Assembly: GCA_025370055.1 (NCBI GenBank) | Contig: CP073041.1 | Location: forward strand, 7,803,616-7,867,615 | Direction of reading: 5' to 3' | DNA length: 64,000 bases | From: Woronichinia naegeliana WA131 | Lineage (GTDB): Bacteria; Cyanobacteriota; Cyanobacteriia; Cyanobacteriales; Microcystaceae | In this document: positions 9,401 through 15,743 of the stretch, piece by piece | How positions within the stretch are numbered: position 1 is the stretch's first letter | Layout of the letters: each line of letters starts with the position of its first letter | Program-made: the position numbers and the translations under genes | The notes under the pieces: generated by a model | Seen by the model: only the letters and a program-made list of their open reading frames with translations | Told to the model about the DNA's origin: nothing | Database searches by the model: none

Positions 9401-10998
9401 CTTTTTCTCAGTCTTCAGAGACGGCTACTGCCAAGATTATTTGTTTGGATAGCGATGACCAAACTATTGCCCAGACCAAGAATGTCAATCCCGAAAATTC
9501 AGTTACAACGAATAATCTTTCCTATATCATTTATACTTCTGGTTCGACAGGTAAACCGAAAGGGGCGATGAATACTCATCAGGGCATTAGTAATCGCTTG
9601 TTATGGATGCAAGAAGCTTATCAATTAACCGCAGAAGATTGTGTTTTACAAAAGACTCCTTTTAGCTTTGATGTTTCAGTGTGGGAATTGTTCTGGCCCC
9701 TATTAAACGGAGCGCGTTTAGTTTTTGCCAAGCCGAATGGTCATAAAGATGCCAGTTACTTAGTCAAGCTTATCCAAGAGCAACAAGTAACAACATTACA
9801 CTTTGTTCCTTCCATGCTACAGGTTTTTCTAACAGAAAAAGACGTAGAAAATTGTACTAGCATCAAGCGAGTAATTTGTAGCGGTGAAGCTCTCTCCTTA
9901 GAACTTCAAGAACGTTTTTTTGCCCGTTTAACCTGTGAATTACACAATCTCTATGGCCCAACCGAAGCCGCGATTGATGTCACGTTTTGGCAATGTCAAT
10001 CCGATAGTAATTTGAAAACAGTACCTATTGGTCGGCCGATCGCCAATACCCAAATTTACATTTTAGATGCTTATCTTCAGCCAGTGCCTATCGGGGTGAT
10101 AGGAGAATTACATATTGGTGGAGTTGGCTTGGCACGAGGTTATTTAAACAAACCTGAGTTAACGGCTGAAAAATTTATTCCTAATCCGTTTGATCCCCCC
10201 CTAACCCCCCTTAAAAAGGGGGGAGATGAGAGCAATAAAACTCTTAAAAAGGGGGGAGATGAGAGCGATGAAACTCTTAAAAAATGGAGAGATCAACTAT
10301 CAAAACTCTATAAAACGGGAGATTTGGCTCGTTATTTACCCGATGGCAACATTGAATATGTAGGACGCATAGATAATCAGGTCAAAATTCGCGGTTTTCG
10401 GATTGAATTGGGGGAAATCGAAGCGGTTTTGCTTTCCCATCCCCAGGTACGAGAAGCGGTGGTTTTGGTGAGTGACAATGATCAGCCTGAAAATCGGGCT
10501 TTGGTAGCCTATGTTGTGGTTACTGATCCTGCTTTTACGACTCAATCATTACGAGAATTTGTTAAACAGCAAGTTCCCAACTATATGGTTCCAGACCATT
10601 GGCTGATCCTCGAAAATTTACCGTTAACCAGCAATGGCAAAATTGATCGCCGTGCTTTACCGTTGCCCAATCCAGAGTTACATCGTTCGGTAGATTATGT
10701 GGCTCCAGATAATCCTACCCAAGAGGCGATCGCGACTATTTTTGGTCAAGTTTTAAAACTAGAAAAAGTAGGAATTTATGATAACTTTTTTGAGATCGGC
10801 GGTAATTCTTTGCAAGCCACTCAAGTTATTTCACGATTACGAGAAAGTTTTTCCCTAGAGTTGCCCCTACGTCGCCTATTTGAACAACCGACTGTGGCGG
10901 ATTTGGCTTCGGCTGTAATAGAAATTCAGACTACTTTACAAAAATTACAAACCCCTATTGATCATTTATCAGGCGATCGCGAGGAGATTGAACTATGA
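472..10998 (+). CDS. micA: Hybrid PKS/NRPS, microginin-type MicA: KS-AT-ACP-AMT-MOX-C-(partial A)-A(Ser)-PCP
   Basis: This 3508-residue protein extends a primed fatty acyl chain by one malonate, aminates C3, hydroxylates C2 and condenses the product with an amino acid. Domains: KS 1-430 (DTACSSS, C172; H307; H347); AT ~540-840 (GHSVGEY, S637); ACP ~920-990 (S956); low-complexity Gly/Pro linker; PLP aminotransferase ~1190-1615 (Lys K1451); luciferase-like FMN monooxygenase ~1690-2040; C ~2107-2540 (HHIIADG, H2231); truncated A domain ~2541-2853; complete A ~2854-3395; PCP (S3446). The KS-AT-ACP-AMT-MOX order is the hallmark of microginin synthetases (Ahda formation). Aligning the complete A pocket to GrsA gives DVWHISLID, a serine-type code. 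The stop overlaps the next start (ATGA), so translation is coupled. Oddities are the broken A domain and the in-frame DNA repeats, both listed separately. Confidence 0.92.
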   Translation: MEPIAIIGIGCRFPGADNPEAFWRLMRDGVDAIADIPRERWDIDNFYDSTPATAKKMYSRQGGFLKNVDQFDPQFFRISPLEANYLDPQQRLLLEVAWEALENAAIVPETLAGSKSGVFIGISDVDYHRLAYQNSANLTAYVGTGNSTSIAANRLSYVFDLRGPSLSLDTACSSSLVAVHLACQSLQNQESNLCLVGGVNLILSPETTVVFSQARMMAPDSRCKTFDASADGYVRSEGCGVVILKRLEDAIKDGDRVLAVIKGSAVNQDGLSNGLTAPNGPAQQAVIRQALENAQVEPSKISYIEAHGTGTELGDPIEVKSLKAVLGEGRSLDQTCWLGSVKTNIGHLEAAAGIAGLIKVVLSLQHQEIPPNLHFKTLNPYISLAETAFAIPTQSQPWQIKPNSSGENGVERRLAGISSFGFGGTNSHVIVSEAPVIAQKDQEIEQKPLERPWHLLTLSAKNEEALKASADRYQQYLANHPDIPLADICFTANSRRSHFNHRLALVAKNTLEMGQKLENFCSLEKKTETKNSKKRKSPKIVFLFAGQGCQYVGMGRQLYETQPTFRKTLDRCAEILQPHLDKPLLDIFYPSDLDPEKASFYLEQTAYTQPALFALEYALAELWRSWGIEPAVVMGHSVGEYVAATVGGALSLEDGLTLIAKRGKLMQSLPKEGAMAAVFASEDRVKAAIQSYKTDVSIAAINSPENIVISGKATAIAQIIVHLTAEDIEVRPLKVSHAFHSPLMEPILDSLEQAANQVSYQPLQIPLVTNLTGEILAEGETLDARYWRNQAEKPVQFLAGIQTLIEQKFNLFLEVSPKPTLSRLGQQSSQEKSATWLFSLAPPQENWQSLLNSLAILYDSQGAKINWEGFNRDYPQNLLTLPTYPFQRQRYWLAIVKPTSQEINMTLNALDSQAVLADQRQQEILVTLQTLVGTLLQMAPADVNVHTPFLEIGADSIVMVEAVRRIENTYGVKIAIRQLFEELSTLEALAIYLAQNLATDVQTAPANTEIASACSNNRSPNGLVSPNSNGFHSQTASTVFSAVAPRESVGGVGGMGGMGGVEVPQVFVPQPNNVPATTSQMASSALESIMSQQLQLMAKQLEVLQTANFTPAIAASPENSPSPITPVKVNTLLTPPTPPTPPPLPLSPSPQPKITATPWGPKKPPTGGLTSQQQQHLDELITRFTERTKTSKQIVQRDRSVVADSRASVGFRMSIKEMLYPIVAQRSQGSRIWDVDGNEYIDMTMGQGVTLFGHQPDFIMSAIQSQLSEGIHLSPRSPIVGEVAALICELTGAERACFCNSGTEAVMAAIRIARATTGRSKIALFEGSYHGHADGTLVRKQIIDNESRFFPLALGVPQSICSDVVVLDYGSTEALDYLQNYGQDLAAVLVEPIQSNNPLLQPTQFLQSLRQITSQTGIALIFDEMITGFRSHPGGAQALFGVQADIATYGKVIAGGMPIGVVAGKARYLDSIDGGMWNYGDKSYPGVDRTFFGGTFNQHPLAMVAARAVLTHLKEQGPGLQQQLNERTKSLADTLNQYFQAEEVPIKIEQFSSFFRFALAGNLDLLFYHMVEKGIYVWEWRKHFLSTAHSSADLAQFVQTVKDSVAELRQGGFLPAKKPSWSVQTPQLSTNLVEPIAINNSLVSNPVSTNAIRATTRQGLVDPPLTPLDKVGEYCSVDSKLGQKSGSQARKTMQLSLYYFGSYEAEFNPNKYNLLFEGAKFGDRAGFTAIWIPERHFHAFGGFSPNPSVLAAALARETKQIQLRSGSVVLPLHHSIRVAEEWAVVDNLSQGRVGIAFASGWHSQDFVLAPQSFGQHRELMFQEIETVQKLWRGEAIAVLDGKGQMVEVKTYPQPMQSQLPTWITIVNNPDTYVRAGAIGAGILTNLMGQSVEDLARNIALYRQSLTEHGYDPASGTVTVLLHTFVGNDLEQVREQARQPFGHYLTSSVGLLQNMVKSQGMEVDFERLKEEDREFLLASAYKRYVETSALIGTPESCCQIIDHLQSVGVDEVACFIDFGVDEQTVLANLPHLQTLKELYQPHIRPYPGKLEGDQNLPPYQGKLEGDQNLPPYQGKLEGDQNLPPYQGKLEGDQNLPPYQGGLGGDHIPLTEAQRQLWILAQLGENGSVAYNQSVTLQLRGPLNPVAMTQAIQQISDRHEALRTKINAQGDSQEILPQVEINCPILDLGTDQQQQWLKAESQKPFDLSQGSLVRWHLLKLEPELHLLVLTTHHIIADGWSMGVILRELGELYSAKCQGVSAALKTPKQFRELIAWQTQPSQRQELKKQEAYWLATLTNPPVLNLPTDQPRPALPSYQANRQSLILDSQFTEKLKQFSRKNGCTLLMTLLSVYNLLIHRLTGQDDILVGLPASGRALLDSEGMVGYCTHFLPIRSQLAGNPSFADYLKQMRGVLLSAYEHQDYPFALLLSQLNLPHNTSRSPLIDVSFNLEPAISLPKMRGLEVSLLPQPISFKDRDLHLNVTEMGGEALIDCDYNTDLFKDETIQRWLGHFQTLLELVVNDPQQNLRQLSLLSPAQRQQLLVDWNNTKTDYPQDQCIHQLFEAQVERTPDAIAVVFENQQLTYTELHGRANQLAQYLQTLGVGPEVLVGIAVERSLEMIVGLLGILKAGGAYVPLDPDYPPERLQFMLEDAQAPFLITQRSLLAILPPSQATLICLDDIQAEVSQYSQDNLQNRLTGSKLANVIYTSGSTGKPKGVMVEHRGLLNLAIAQIQTFAVHNHSRVLQFASFSFDACISEILMTFGSGATLYLASKDSLLPGQPLIECLQKNGITHVTLPPSALGVLPKEPLPALQTLIVAGEACSPDLVKQWSVGRNFFNAYGPTEASVCASIGQCSKADWNQIKTDYAQDFCIHQLFEAQVERTPDAVAVIFETQQLTYGELNQRANQLAHYLQSLGVGPEVLVGIAVERSLEMIVGLLGILKAGGVYVPIDPDYPPERLQFMLEDSQVSLLLTQQHLLPSFSQSSETATAKIICLDSDDQTIAQTKNVNPENSVTTNNLSYIIYTSGSTGKPKGAMNTHQGISNRLLWMQEAYQLTAEDCVLQKTPFSFDVSVWELFWPLLNGARLVFAKPNGHKDASYLVKLIQEQQVTTLHFVPSMLQVFLTEKDVENCTSIKRVICSGEALSLELQERFFARLTCELHNLYGPTEAAIDVTFWQCQSDSNLKTVPIGRPIANTQIYILDAYLQPVPIGVIGELHIGGVGLARGYLNKPELTAEKFIPNPFDPPLTPLKKGGDESNKTLKKGGDESDETLKKWRDQLSKLYKTGDLARYLPDGNIEYVGRIDNQVKIRGFRIELGEIEAVLLSHPQVREAVVLVSDNDQPENRALVAYVVVTDPAFTTQSLREFVKQQVPNYMVPDHWLILENLPLTSNGKIDRRALPLPNPELHRSVDYVAPDNPTQEAIATIFGQVLKLEKVGIYDNFFEIGGNSLQATQVISRLRESFSLELPLRRLFEQPTVADLASAVIEIQTTLQKLQTPIDHLSGDREEIEL
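4042..5310 (+). other. Embedded aminotransferase (GSA-AT-like, PLP) domain of MicA
   Basis: This segment encodes a class-III aminotransferase resembling glutamate-1-semialdehyde aminotransferase. It has the Schiff-base lysine context IATYGKVIAGGMPIG (K1451) and the FFGGTFNQHP motif. In microginin and microcystin-type systems this domain installs the beta-amino group on the ACP-bound beta-keto chain. The flanking linkers are low in complexity: Pro-rich before it, Asn/Ser-rich after it. Confidence 0.88.
5545..6600 (+). other. Embedded luciferase-like FMN monooxygenase domain of MicA
   Basis: Codons ~1692-2043 encode a luciferase-like monooxygenase, recognisable by WIPERHFHAFGG, a GIAFASGWH segment and the downstream NNPDTYVRAG region. 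Members fused into PKS/NRPS proteins hydroxylate the alpha carbon of the tethered chain. Together with the aminotransferase this yields the 2-hydroxy-3-amino acid typical of microginins. Confidence 0.85.
6598..6785 (+). repeat. In-frame tandem repeat (~39 bp unit, about 4.5 copies) in the MOX-C linker of micA
   Basis: A 39-bp unit containing CCCCCCTTATCAAGGG is repeated in tandem and read as PYQGKLEGDQNLP copies, ending in a variant with GGLGGD. The unit is a multiple of three, so copy-number change keeps the frame. It is built from the same GC-rich dispersed element found at ~5456, ~10194, ~13705, ~18436 and ~41764. Confidence 0.9.
8093..9031 (+). repeat. Partial, non-functional adenylation domain (A1-A5 only) duplicated inside micA
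   Basis: The C-A linker and the N-terminal adenylation core (TSGSTGKPKG, NAYGPTEAS) are present. Directly after the A5 region the protein returns to a second copy of the C-A linker (DWN-KTDY, then IHQLFEAQVERTPDA) and a complete A domain. The A6-A10 motifs, including YKTGDL and the catalytic lysine, are missing. The pocket residues read DASTIAAVC, matching the Tyr-type A domain of the third synthetase (~17330-18250) and unlike the Ser-type domain that follows. Confidence 0.88.
10194..10290 (+). repeat. Dispersed GC-rich repeat plus tandem ~36-bp unit inside the micA Ser A domain
   Basis: The element starts GATCCCCCCCTAACCCCCC and is followed by two near-identical copies, plus a degenerate third, of a unit containing CTTAAAAAGGGGGGAGATGAGAGC. 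It is read in frame (DPPLTPLKKGGDES and so on) between motif A6 (LARGYLNKPELTAE) and motif A7 (KLYKTGDL). The same family occupies the equivalent position in the other two A domains. Confidence 0.85.
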
Positions 10999-13900
10999 AA
11001 TCCATTGAAACGTTTTTGTCAGATTTAGCCAATCAAGATATTAAACTCTGGATGGACGGCGATCGCTTGCGTTGTAATGCGCCCCAGGGCGTAATGACCC
11101 CAGACATTCAGACAGAACTCAAAAACCGTAAAGCAGAAATCATTCAATTTCTTGAGCAACTGGGTTCAGAGGAGCAAATTAACCCTAGAACCATTCTTCC
11201 GATTGCCCGTGATACCAAATTACCCCTATCCTTTGCCCAGGCGCGACTTTGGTTTCTGTATCAACTAGAAGGAGCAACGGGAACCTATAACATGACGGGG
11301 GCCTTGAGTTTAAGCGGTTCTCTCCAGGTAGAAGCTCTCAAACAAGCTCTAGGAGCGATAATCCAACGTCATGAGCCATTGCGTACCAGTTTCCAACCAA
11401 TTGACGGTGTTCCAGTTCAGGTGATTGATCCCAATCCGATTTGGGAATTATCGATCGTTAATTTGGAAGGAAAGGAAGCCGAGGCAGAAAAATTAGCCCA
11501 GGCAGAAGCCCAAACGCCTTTCGATTTAACCAAGAGTCCTTTACTGAGGGTAACGCTCTTAAAGTTACAGCCTGAAAAGCATATTTTATTAATTAATATG
11601 CACCATATTATTTCCGATGGCTGGTCAATCGGTGTTTTTGTTCGTGAATTTTCCCATCTCTATAGGGCTTTTGCTATGGGAGAAGCACCGACTTTGCCTG
11701 ATTTACCAATTCAGTATGCAGATTTTGCCGTTTGGCAGCGACAGTGGTTACAGGGTAAGGTTTTAGCGGCTCAATTGGAATATTGGAAGCGACAATTAGC
11801 GGATGCTCCTCCCCTATTAGAACTGCCCACAGATCGCCCTCGTCCTGCCATCCAAACCTTTCAAGGCAAAACAGAAAGATTTCAGCTAGATATTAAGCTG
11901 ACGCAACAATTAAAAGCCTTAAGTCAACAGTCGGGTTGCACTTTGTTTATGACTTTGTTGGCTGCTTTTGGGGTAGTTTTATCCCGTTATAGTGGCCAGA
12001 CTGATATCGTGATTGGTTCAGCGATCGCCAACCGTAATCGTCGAGAAATTGAGGGATTAATAGGCTTTTTTGTCAATACCCTGGCGTTGAGATTAGATTT
12101 ATCAGAAAAACCGAGCTTTGCGGCTTTCTTAAAACAAGTACAGACGGTTACTCAGGATGCCTATGAGCATCAAGATTTGCCCTTTGAAATGTTAGTGGAA
12201 GAATTGCAGCTAGAGCGCAAATTAGACCGTAATCCCCTTGTACAGGTGATGTTTGCCCTACAAAATGCGACTAATGAAGCCTGGAATTTACCTGGTTTGA
12301 CCATTGCAGAAATGTCTTGGGAACTTGATCCTGCTCGTTTTGACCTAGAGGTTCATCTGTCAGAGGTTAACGACGGCATAGCTGGATTTTGCTGCTACAA
12401 CATTGACCTATTTGATGGGACAACGATCGCCCGTCTATTAGAACATTTTCAGAATATACTCAAGGCGATTATTGCTAATCCTCAACAATCGGTGGGCTTA
12501 TTACCTTTGTTGTCGGAACAGGAACAAAAGCAACTTTTAGTGAATTGGAATCAAACTCAGGCCGATTATCCCCAAGATAAGCTTGTTCATCAGTTATTTG
12601 AAGTTCAAGCGGCAAGTCAACCAGAGGCGATCTCGGAGAGATCCGCTACGCGGTGCGCCCTCATTTTTGAAGATCAAGTTTTAACCTACGGAGAATTAAA
12701 CCATCGTGCTAATCAATTAGCTCATTATCTTCAATCGTTAGGGGTGATTAAGGAACAAATCGTCGGGGTTTATCTTGAACGTTCCCTAGAGATGGCGATC
12801 GCATTTTTAGCTATTCTTAAAACAGGAGCCGCCTATCTCCCCATTGATCCTGAATATCCCCCAGTACGCACCCAATTCATTCTCGAAGATACTCAAATTT
12901 CAATCCTATTAACCCAAGCAGAACTGGCAGAAAAATTTCCCAAAAATCAGGCGAAAGTTATTTACTTAGACCGAGACTGGTCACAAATTGCTTACCAACC
13001 ACAAACCAACCCAGACCTCAAGGTACAAACTAGCGATCTAGCCTATTGCATCTATACCTCTGGTTCCACAGGGCAACCCAAAGGGGTACTGATTTCCCAT
13101 CAAGCTCTACTTAACTTGATTTTCTGGCATCAACAAGCGTTTAAGATTAGTTCCTTAGATAAAGCCACCCAAATGGCGGGTATTGCTTTCGATGCAACGG
13201 TTTGGGAATTGTGGCCCTATCTCACCGTAGGAGCCTCTATTAATCTGGTTCCCCAAAATATTCTGCTCTCACCGACAAATTTACGGGATTGGTTGCTGAA
13301 TCAAGAAATTACCATTAGTTTTGTGCCAACGCCTGTCGCTGAAAAATTACTAGTCTTAGATTGGCCGAATCATTCTTGCCTAAAAACCCTGTTACTGGGG
13401 GGTGACAAACTTCATTTTTATCCTGCTGCGTCCCTTCCCTTTCAGGTGGTTAACAACTATGGCCCAACGGAAAATACAGTGGTTGCCACCTCTGGACTGG
13501 TCAAATCACCAACGTTTGATCGCTTTTCGGCCCCGACTATTGGTAAGGCGATCGCCAATGTCCAAATCTATTTATTAGACCAAAACTTACAACCTGTCCC
13601 CATTGGTGTACCAGGAGAACTACACTTAGGCGGGGCGGGTTTAGCACGGGGCTATCTCAATCGTCCTGAGTTAACGGCTGAAAAATTTATTGCCAATCCT
13701 TTTGATCCCCCCCTAGCCCCCCTTAATAAGGGGGGAGAAGAACCATCAAAACTCTATAAAACGGGAGATTTAGCGCGTTATCTGCCCGATGGCAGCCTGG
13801 AATTTTTGGGACGCATTGACAATCAGGTAAAAATTCGCGGTTTTCGTATCGAAACAGGGGAAATCGAAGCAGTTTTAAGTCAATATTTCCTATTAGCTGG

Positions 13901-15740
13901 CAATGTTGTCGTTACCAGGGAGGATAGTGCGGGGGATAAACGCCTTGTGGCTTACCTGGTTCCCGCCCTGCAAAATGAGGCCCTACCAGAGCAATTAGCT
14001 CAATGGCAAAGTGAATACATTAGTGATTGGCAAAGTCTCTACGAAAGAACCTATAGTCAAGGGCAAGACAGCCTAGCCGACCTAACTTTTAATATCACGG
14101 GTTGGAATAGCAGTTATACTCGCCAACCGATTCCTGCTCCAGAAATGCGAGAGTGGGTAGAAAACACTGTCAGCCGTATTTTGGCTTTCCGACCAGAGCA
14201 AGCCTTAGAAATTGGCTGTGGTACGGGCTTATTGCTCTCCAGGGTGGCCAAGCATTGTTTGGAATATTGGGCAACGGATTATTCCCAGATGGCGATTCAG
14301 TATGTTGAACGGGTGTGCAGTGCCGTTGAAGGTTTAGAAAAGGTTAAGTTACGCTGTCAAACAGCAGATAATTTTGAGGGCATTGCCCAGCATACCTTTG
14401 ATACCATCGTCTTAAATTCGATTATTCAATATTTTCCCAGTGTGGACTATCTATTGGAGGTACTGAAAGGAGCGATTAATGTCATTGGCGATCGCGGTCA
14501 GATTTTTGTCGGGGATGTGCGTAGTTTACCTTTATTGGAGCCGTATCACGCTGCTGTCCAGTTAGCCCAAGTCTCTGACTCCAAAACCGTTGAACAATGG
14601 CAACAACAGGTGCGCCAAAGTGTGGCAGGCGAAGAAGAACTGGTTATTGATCCGACTTTTTTCCTGGCTTTAAAACAACATTTTCCCCAAATTGCCTGGG
14701 TAGAAATTCAACCTAAACGGGGTTTGGCTAATAATGAGTTAACCCAATTTCGCTATGATGTCACTCTCCATCTAGAATCTATTAATAATCAACCATTACC
14801 AATCAGCGAACCAACAGTAATTACCTGGTTTAATTGGCAACTTGATCAGCTTTCTTTGGCTCAAATTCAAGATCAATTGTTGACCAAAAAACCTGAATTA
14901 TTGGGGATTCGTGGTATTCCTAATCAGCGAGTCGAACAGGCTCTAAAAATTTGGGAATGGGTAGAAAATACGCCTGAAGTCGAAACGGTTGAGCAACTCA
15001 AAAAAATCCTAGCCCAACAAGTAGATACAGGTATTAATCCTGAACAGGTTTGGCAATTAGCCGAATCTCTCGGTTATACTGCTCATCTGAGTTGGTGGGA
15101 AAGTGGTCAAGACGGTTCCTTTGATGTCATTTTTCAGCGCGATTCAGAGTCAGAAGCGGAGAAGGTCTCAAAAGATTGGACAGTTTCAAAGCTTGCTTTC
15201 TGGGATGACAAACCTATTAAAACAAAACCCTGGAGTGATTACACCAATAATCCTCTGCGCGGTAAATTAGTCCAAAAGTTAGTGCCTAAAGTACGGGAAT
15301 TTCTGCAACAAAAGCTACCCAGTTACATGATTCCCCAGGCGTTTGTTTTGCTTGATTTCCTTCCCTTAACTCCTAATGGTAAGGTGGATCGTAAAGCTTT
15401 ACCTTCTCCTGATGCGGCGACCCGTAATCTGGCTAACAGTTTTGTTTTACCCCGAAATCCCATTGAAGCTCAACTCACTCACATTTGGAGTGAGGTTTTA
15501 GGATTGGAACGCATTGGCATTAAGGACAACTTTTTTGAATTGGGAGGTCATTCTCTGTTAGCTACTCAGGTGTTATCGCGGATTAATTCAGCCTTTGAAC
15601 TTGATCTTTCCGTACAAATTATGTTTGAATCGCCCACGATCGCGGGTATTGCAGGCTATATTCAAGCGGTAGATTGGGTCGCCCAGGATAGAACCGATAG
15701 CTCCTTAAATAATGAAAATACTGAGGTAGTGGAGTTCTAA
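10995..15740 (+). CDS. micB: NRPS module TubC-C-A(Leu)-NMT-PCP, MicB-like
   Basis: This 1581-residue single module adds an N-methylated residue. The first ~55 residues look like a TubC-type docking domain. C domain ~75-505 with HHIISDG (H204). The A domain pocket aligned to GrsA reads DAWFLGNVV, a leucine code. An S-adenosylmethionine N-methyltransferase (EIGCGTG, residues 1072-1078) is inserted between the A8 and A10 regions, ~1000-1430. Motif A10 is NGKVDRKALP, and the PCP has S1520 in LGGHSL. Its start codon overlaps the micA stop and its stop is 3 bp before the next gene, so all three synthetases are one transcription unit. The A domain carries two in-frame DNA insertions, listed separately. 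Confidence 0.92.
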   Translation: MKSIETFLSDLANQDIKLWMDGDRLRCNAPQGVMTPDIQTELKNRKAEIIQFLEQLGSEEQINPRTILPIARDTKLPLSFAQARLWFLYQLEGATGTYNMTGALSLSGSLQVEALKQALGAIIQRHEPLRTSFQPIDGVPVQVIDPNPIWELSIVNLEGKEAEAEKLAQAEAQTPFDLTKSPLLRVTLLKLQPEKHILLINMHHIISDGWSIGVFVREFSHLYRAFAMGEAPTLPDLPIQYADFAVWQRQWLQGKVLAAQLEYWKRQLADAPPLLELPTDRPRPAIQTFQGKTERFQLDIKLTQQLKALSQQSGCTLFMTLLAAFGVVLSRYSGQTDIVIGSAIANRNRREIEGLIGFFVNTLALRLDLSEKPSFAAFLKQVQTVTQDAYEHQDLPFEMLVEELQLERKLDRNPLVQVMFALQNATNEAWNLPGLTIAEMSWELDPARFDLEVHLSEVNDGIAGFCCYNIDLFDGTTIARLLEHFQNILKAIIANPQQSVGLLPLLSEQEQKQLLVNWNQTQADYPQDKLVHQLFEVQAASQPEAISERSATRCALIFEDQVLTYGELNHRANQLAHYLQSLGVIKEQIVGVYLERSLEMAIAFLAILKTGAAYLPIDPEYPPVRTQFILEDTQISILLTQAELAEKFPKNQAKVIYLDRDWSQIAYQPQTNPDLKVQTSDLAYCIYTSGSTGQPKGVLISHQALLNLIFWHQQAFKISSLDKATQMAGIAFDATVWELWPYLTVGASINLVPQNILLSPTNLRDWLLNQEITISFVPTPVAEKLLVLDWPNHSCLKTLLLGGDKLHFYPAASLPFQVVNNYGPTENTVVATSGLVKSPTFDRFSAPTIGKAIANVQIYLLDQNLQPVPIGVPGELHLGGAGLARGYLNRPELTAEKFIANPFDPPLAPLNKGGEEPSKLYKTGDLARYLPDGSLEFLGRIDNQVKIRGFRIETGEIEAVLSQYFLLAGNVVVTREDSAGDKRLVAYLVPALQNEALPEQLAQWQSEYISDWQSLYERTYSQGQDSLADLTFNITGWNSSYTRQPIPAPEMREWVENTVSRILAFRPEQALEIGCGTGLLLSRVAKHCLEYWATDYSQMAIQYVERVCSAVEGLEKVKLRCQTADNFEGIAQHTFDTIVLNSIIQYFPSVDYLLEVLKGAINVIGDRGQIFVGDVRSLPLLEPYHAAVQLAQVSDSKTVEQWQQQVRQSVAGEEELVIDPTFFLALKQHFPQIAWVEIQPKRGLANNELTQFRYDVTLHLESINNQPLPISEPTVITWFNWQLDQLSLAQIQDQLLTKKPELLGIRGIPNQRVEQALKIWEWVENTPEVETVEQLKKILAQQVDTGINPEQVWQLAESLGYTAHLSWWESGQDGSFDVIFQRDSESEAEKVSKDWTVSKLAFWDDKPIKTKPWSDYTNNPLRGKLVQKLVPKVREFLQQKLPSYMIPQAFVLLDFLPLTPNGKVDRKALPSPDAATRNLANSFVLPRNPIEAQLTHIWSEVLGLERIGIKDNFFELGGHSLLATQVLSRINSAFELDLSVQIMFESPTIAGIAGYIQAVDWVAQDRTDSSLNNENTEVVEF
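12628..12660 (+). repeat. 24-bp in-frame insertion at a GCGATCGC site in the micB A domain
   Basis: Where sister A domains read PDAIAVVFE (micA 8173-8190, GATGCGATCGCGGTGGTA), this gene has GCGATC, then 24 extra bases containing the GATCTC-GGA-GAGATC hairpin, then GCC. The result is eight extra residues (SERSATRC). Confidence 0.75.
13705..13740 (+). repeat. Dispersed GC-rich repeat in frame in the micB A domain
   Basis: GATCCCCCCCTAGCCCCCC followed by TTAATAAGGGGGGAG is read in frame as DPPLAPLNKGGE. It lies between motifs A6 and A7, at the same place as the copies in the A domains of the other two synthetases. Confidence 0.85.
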
Positions 15741-15743
15741 ATT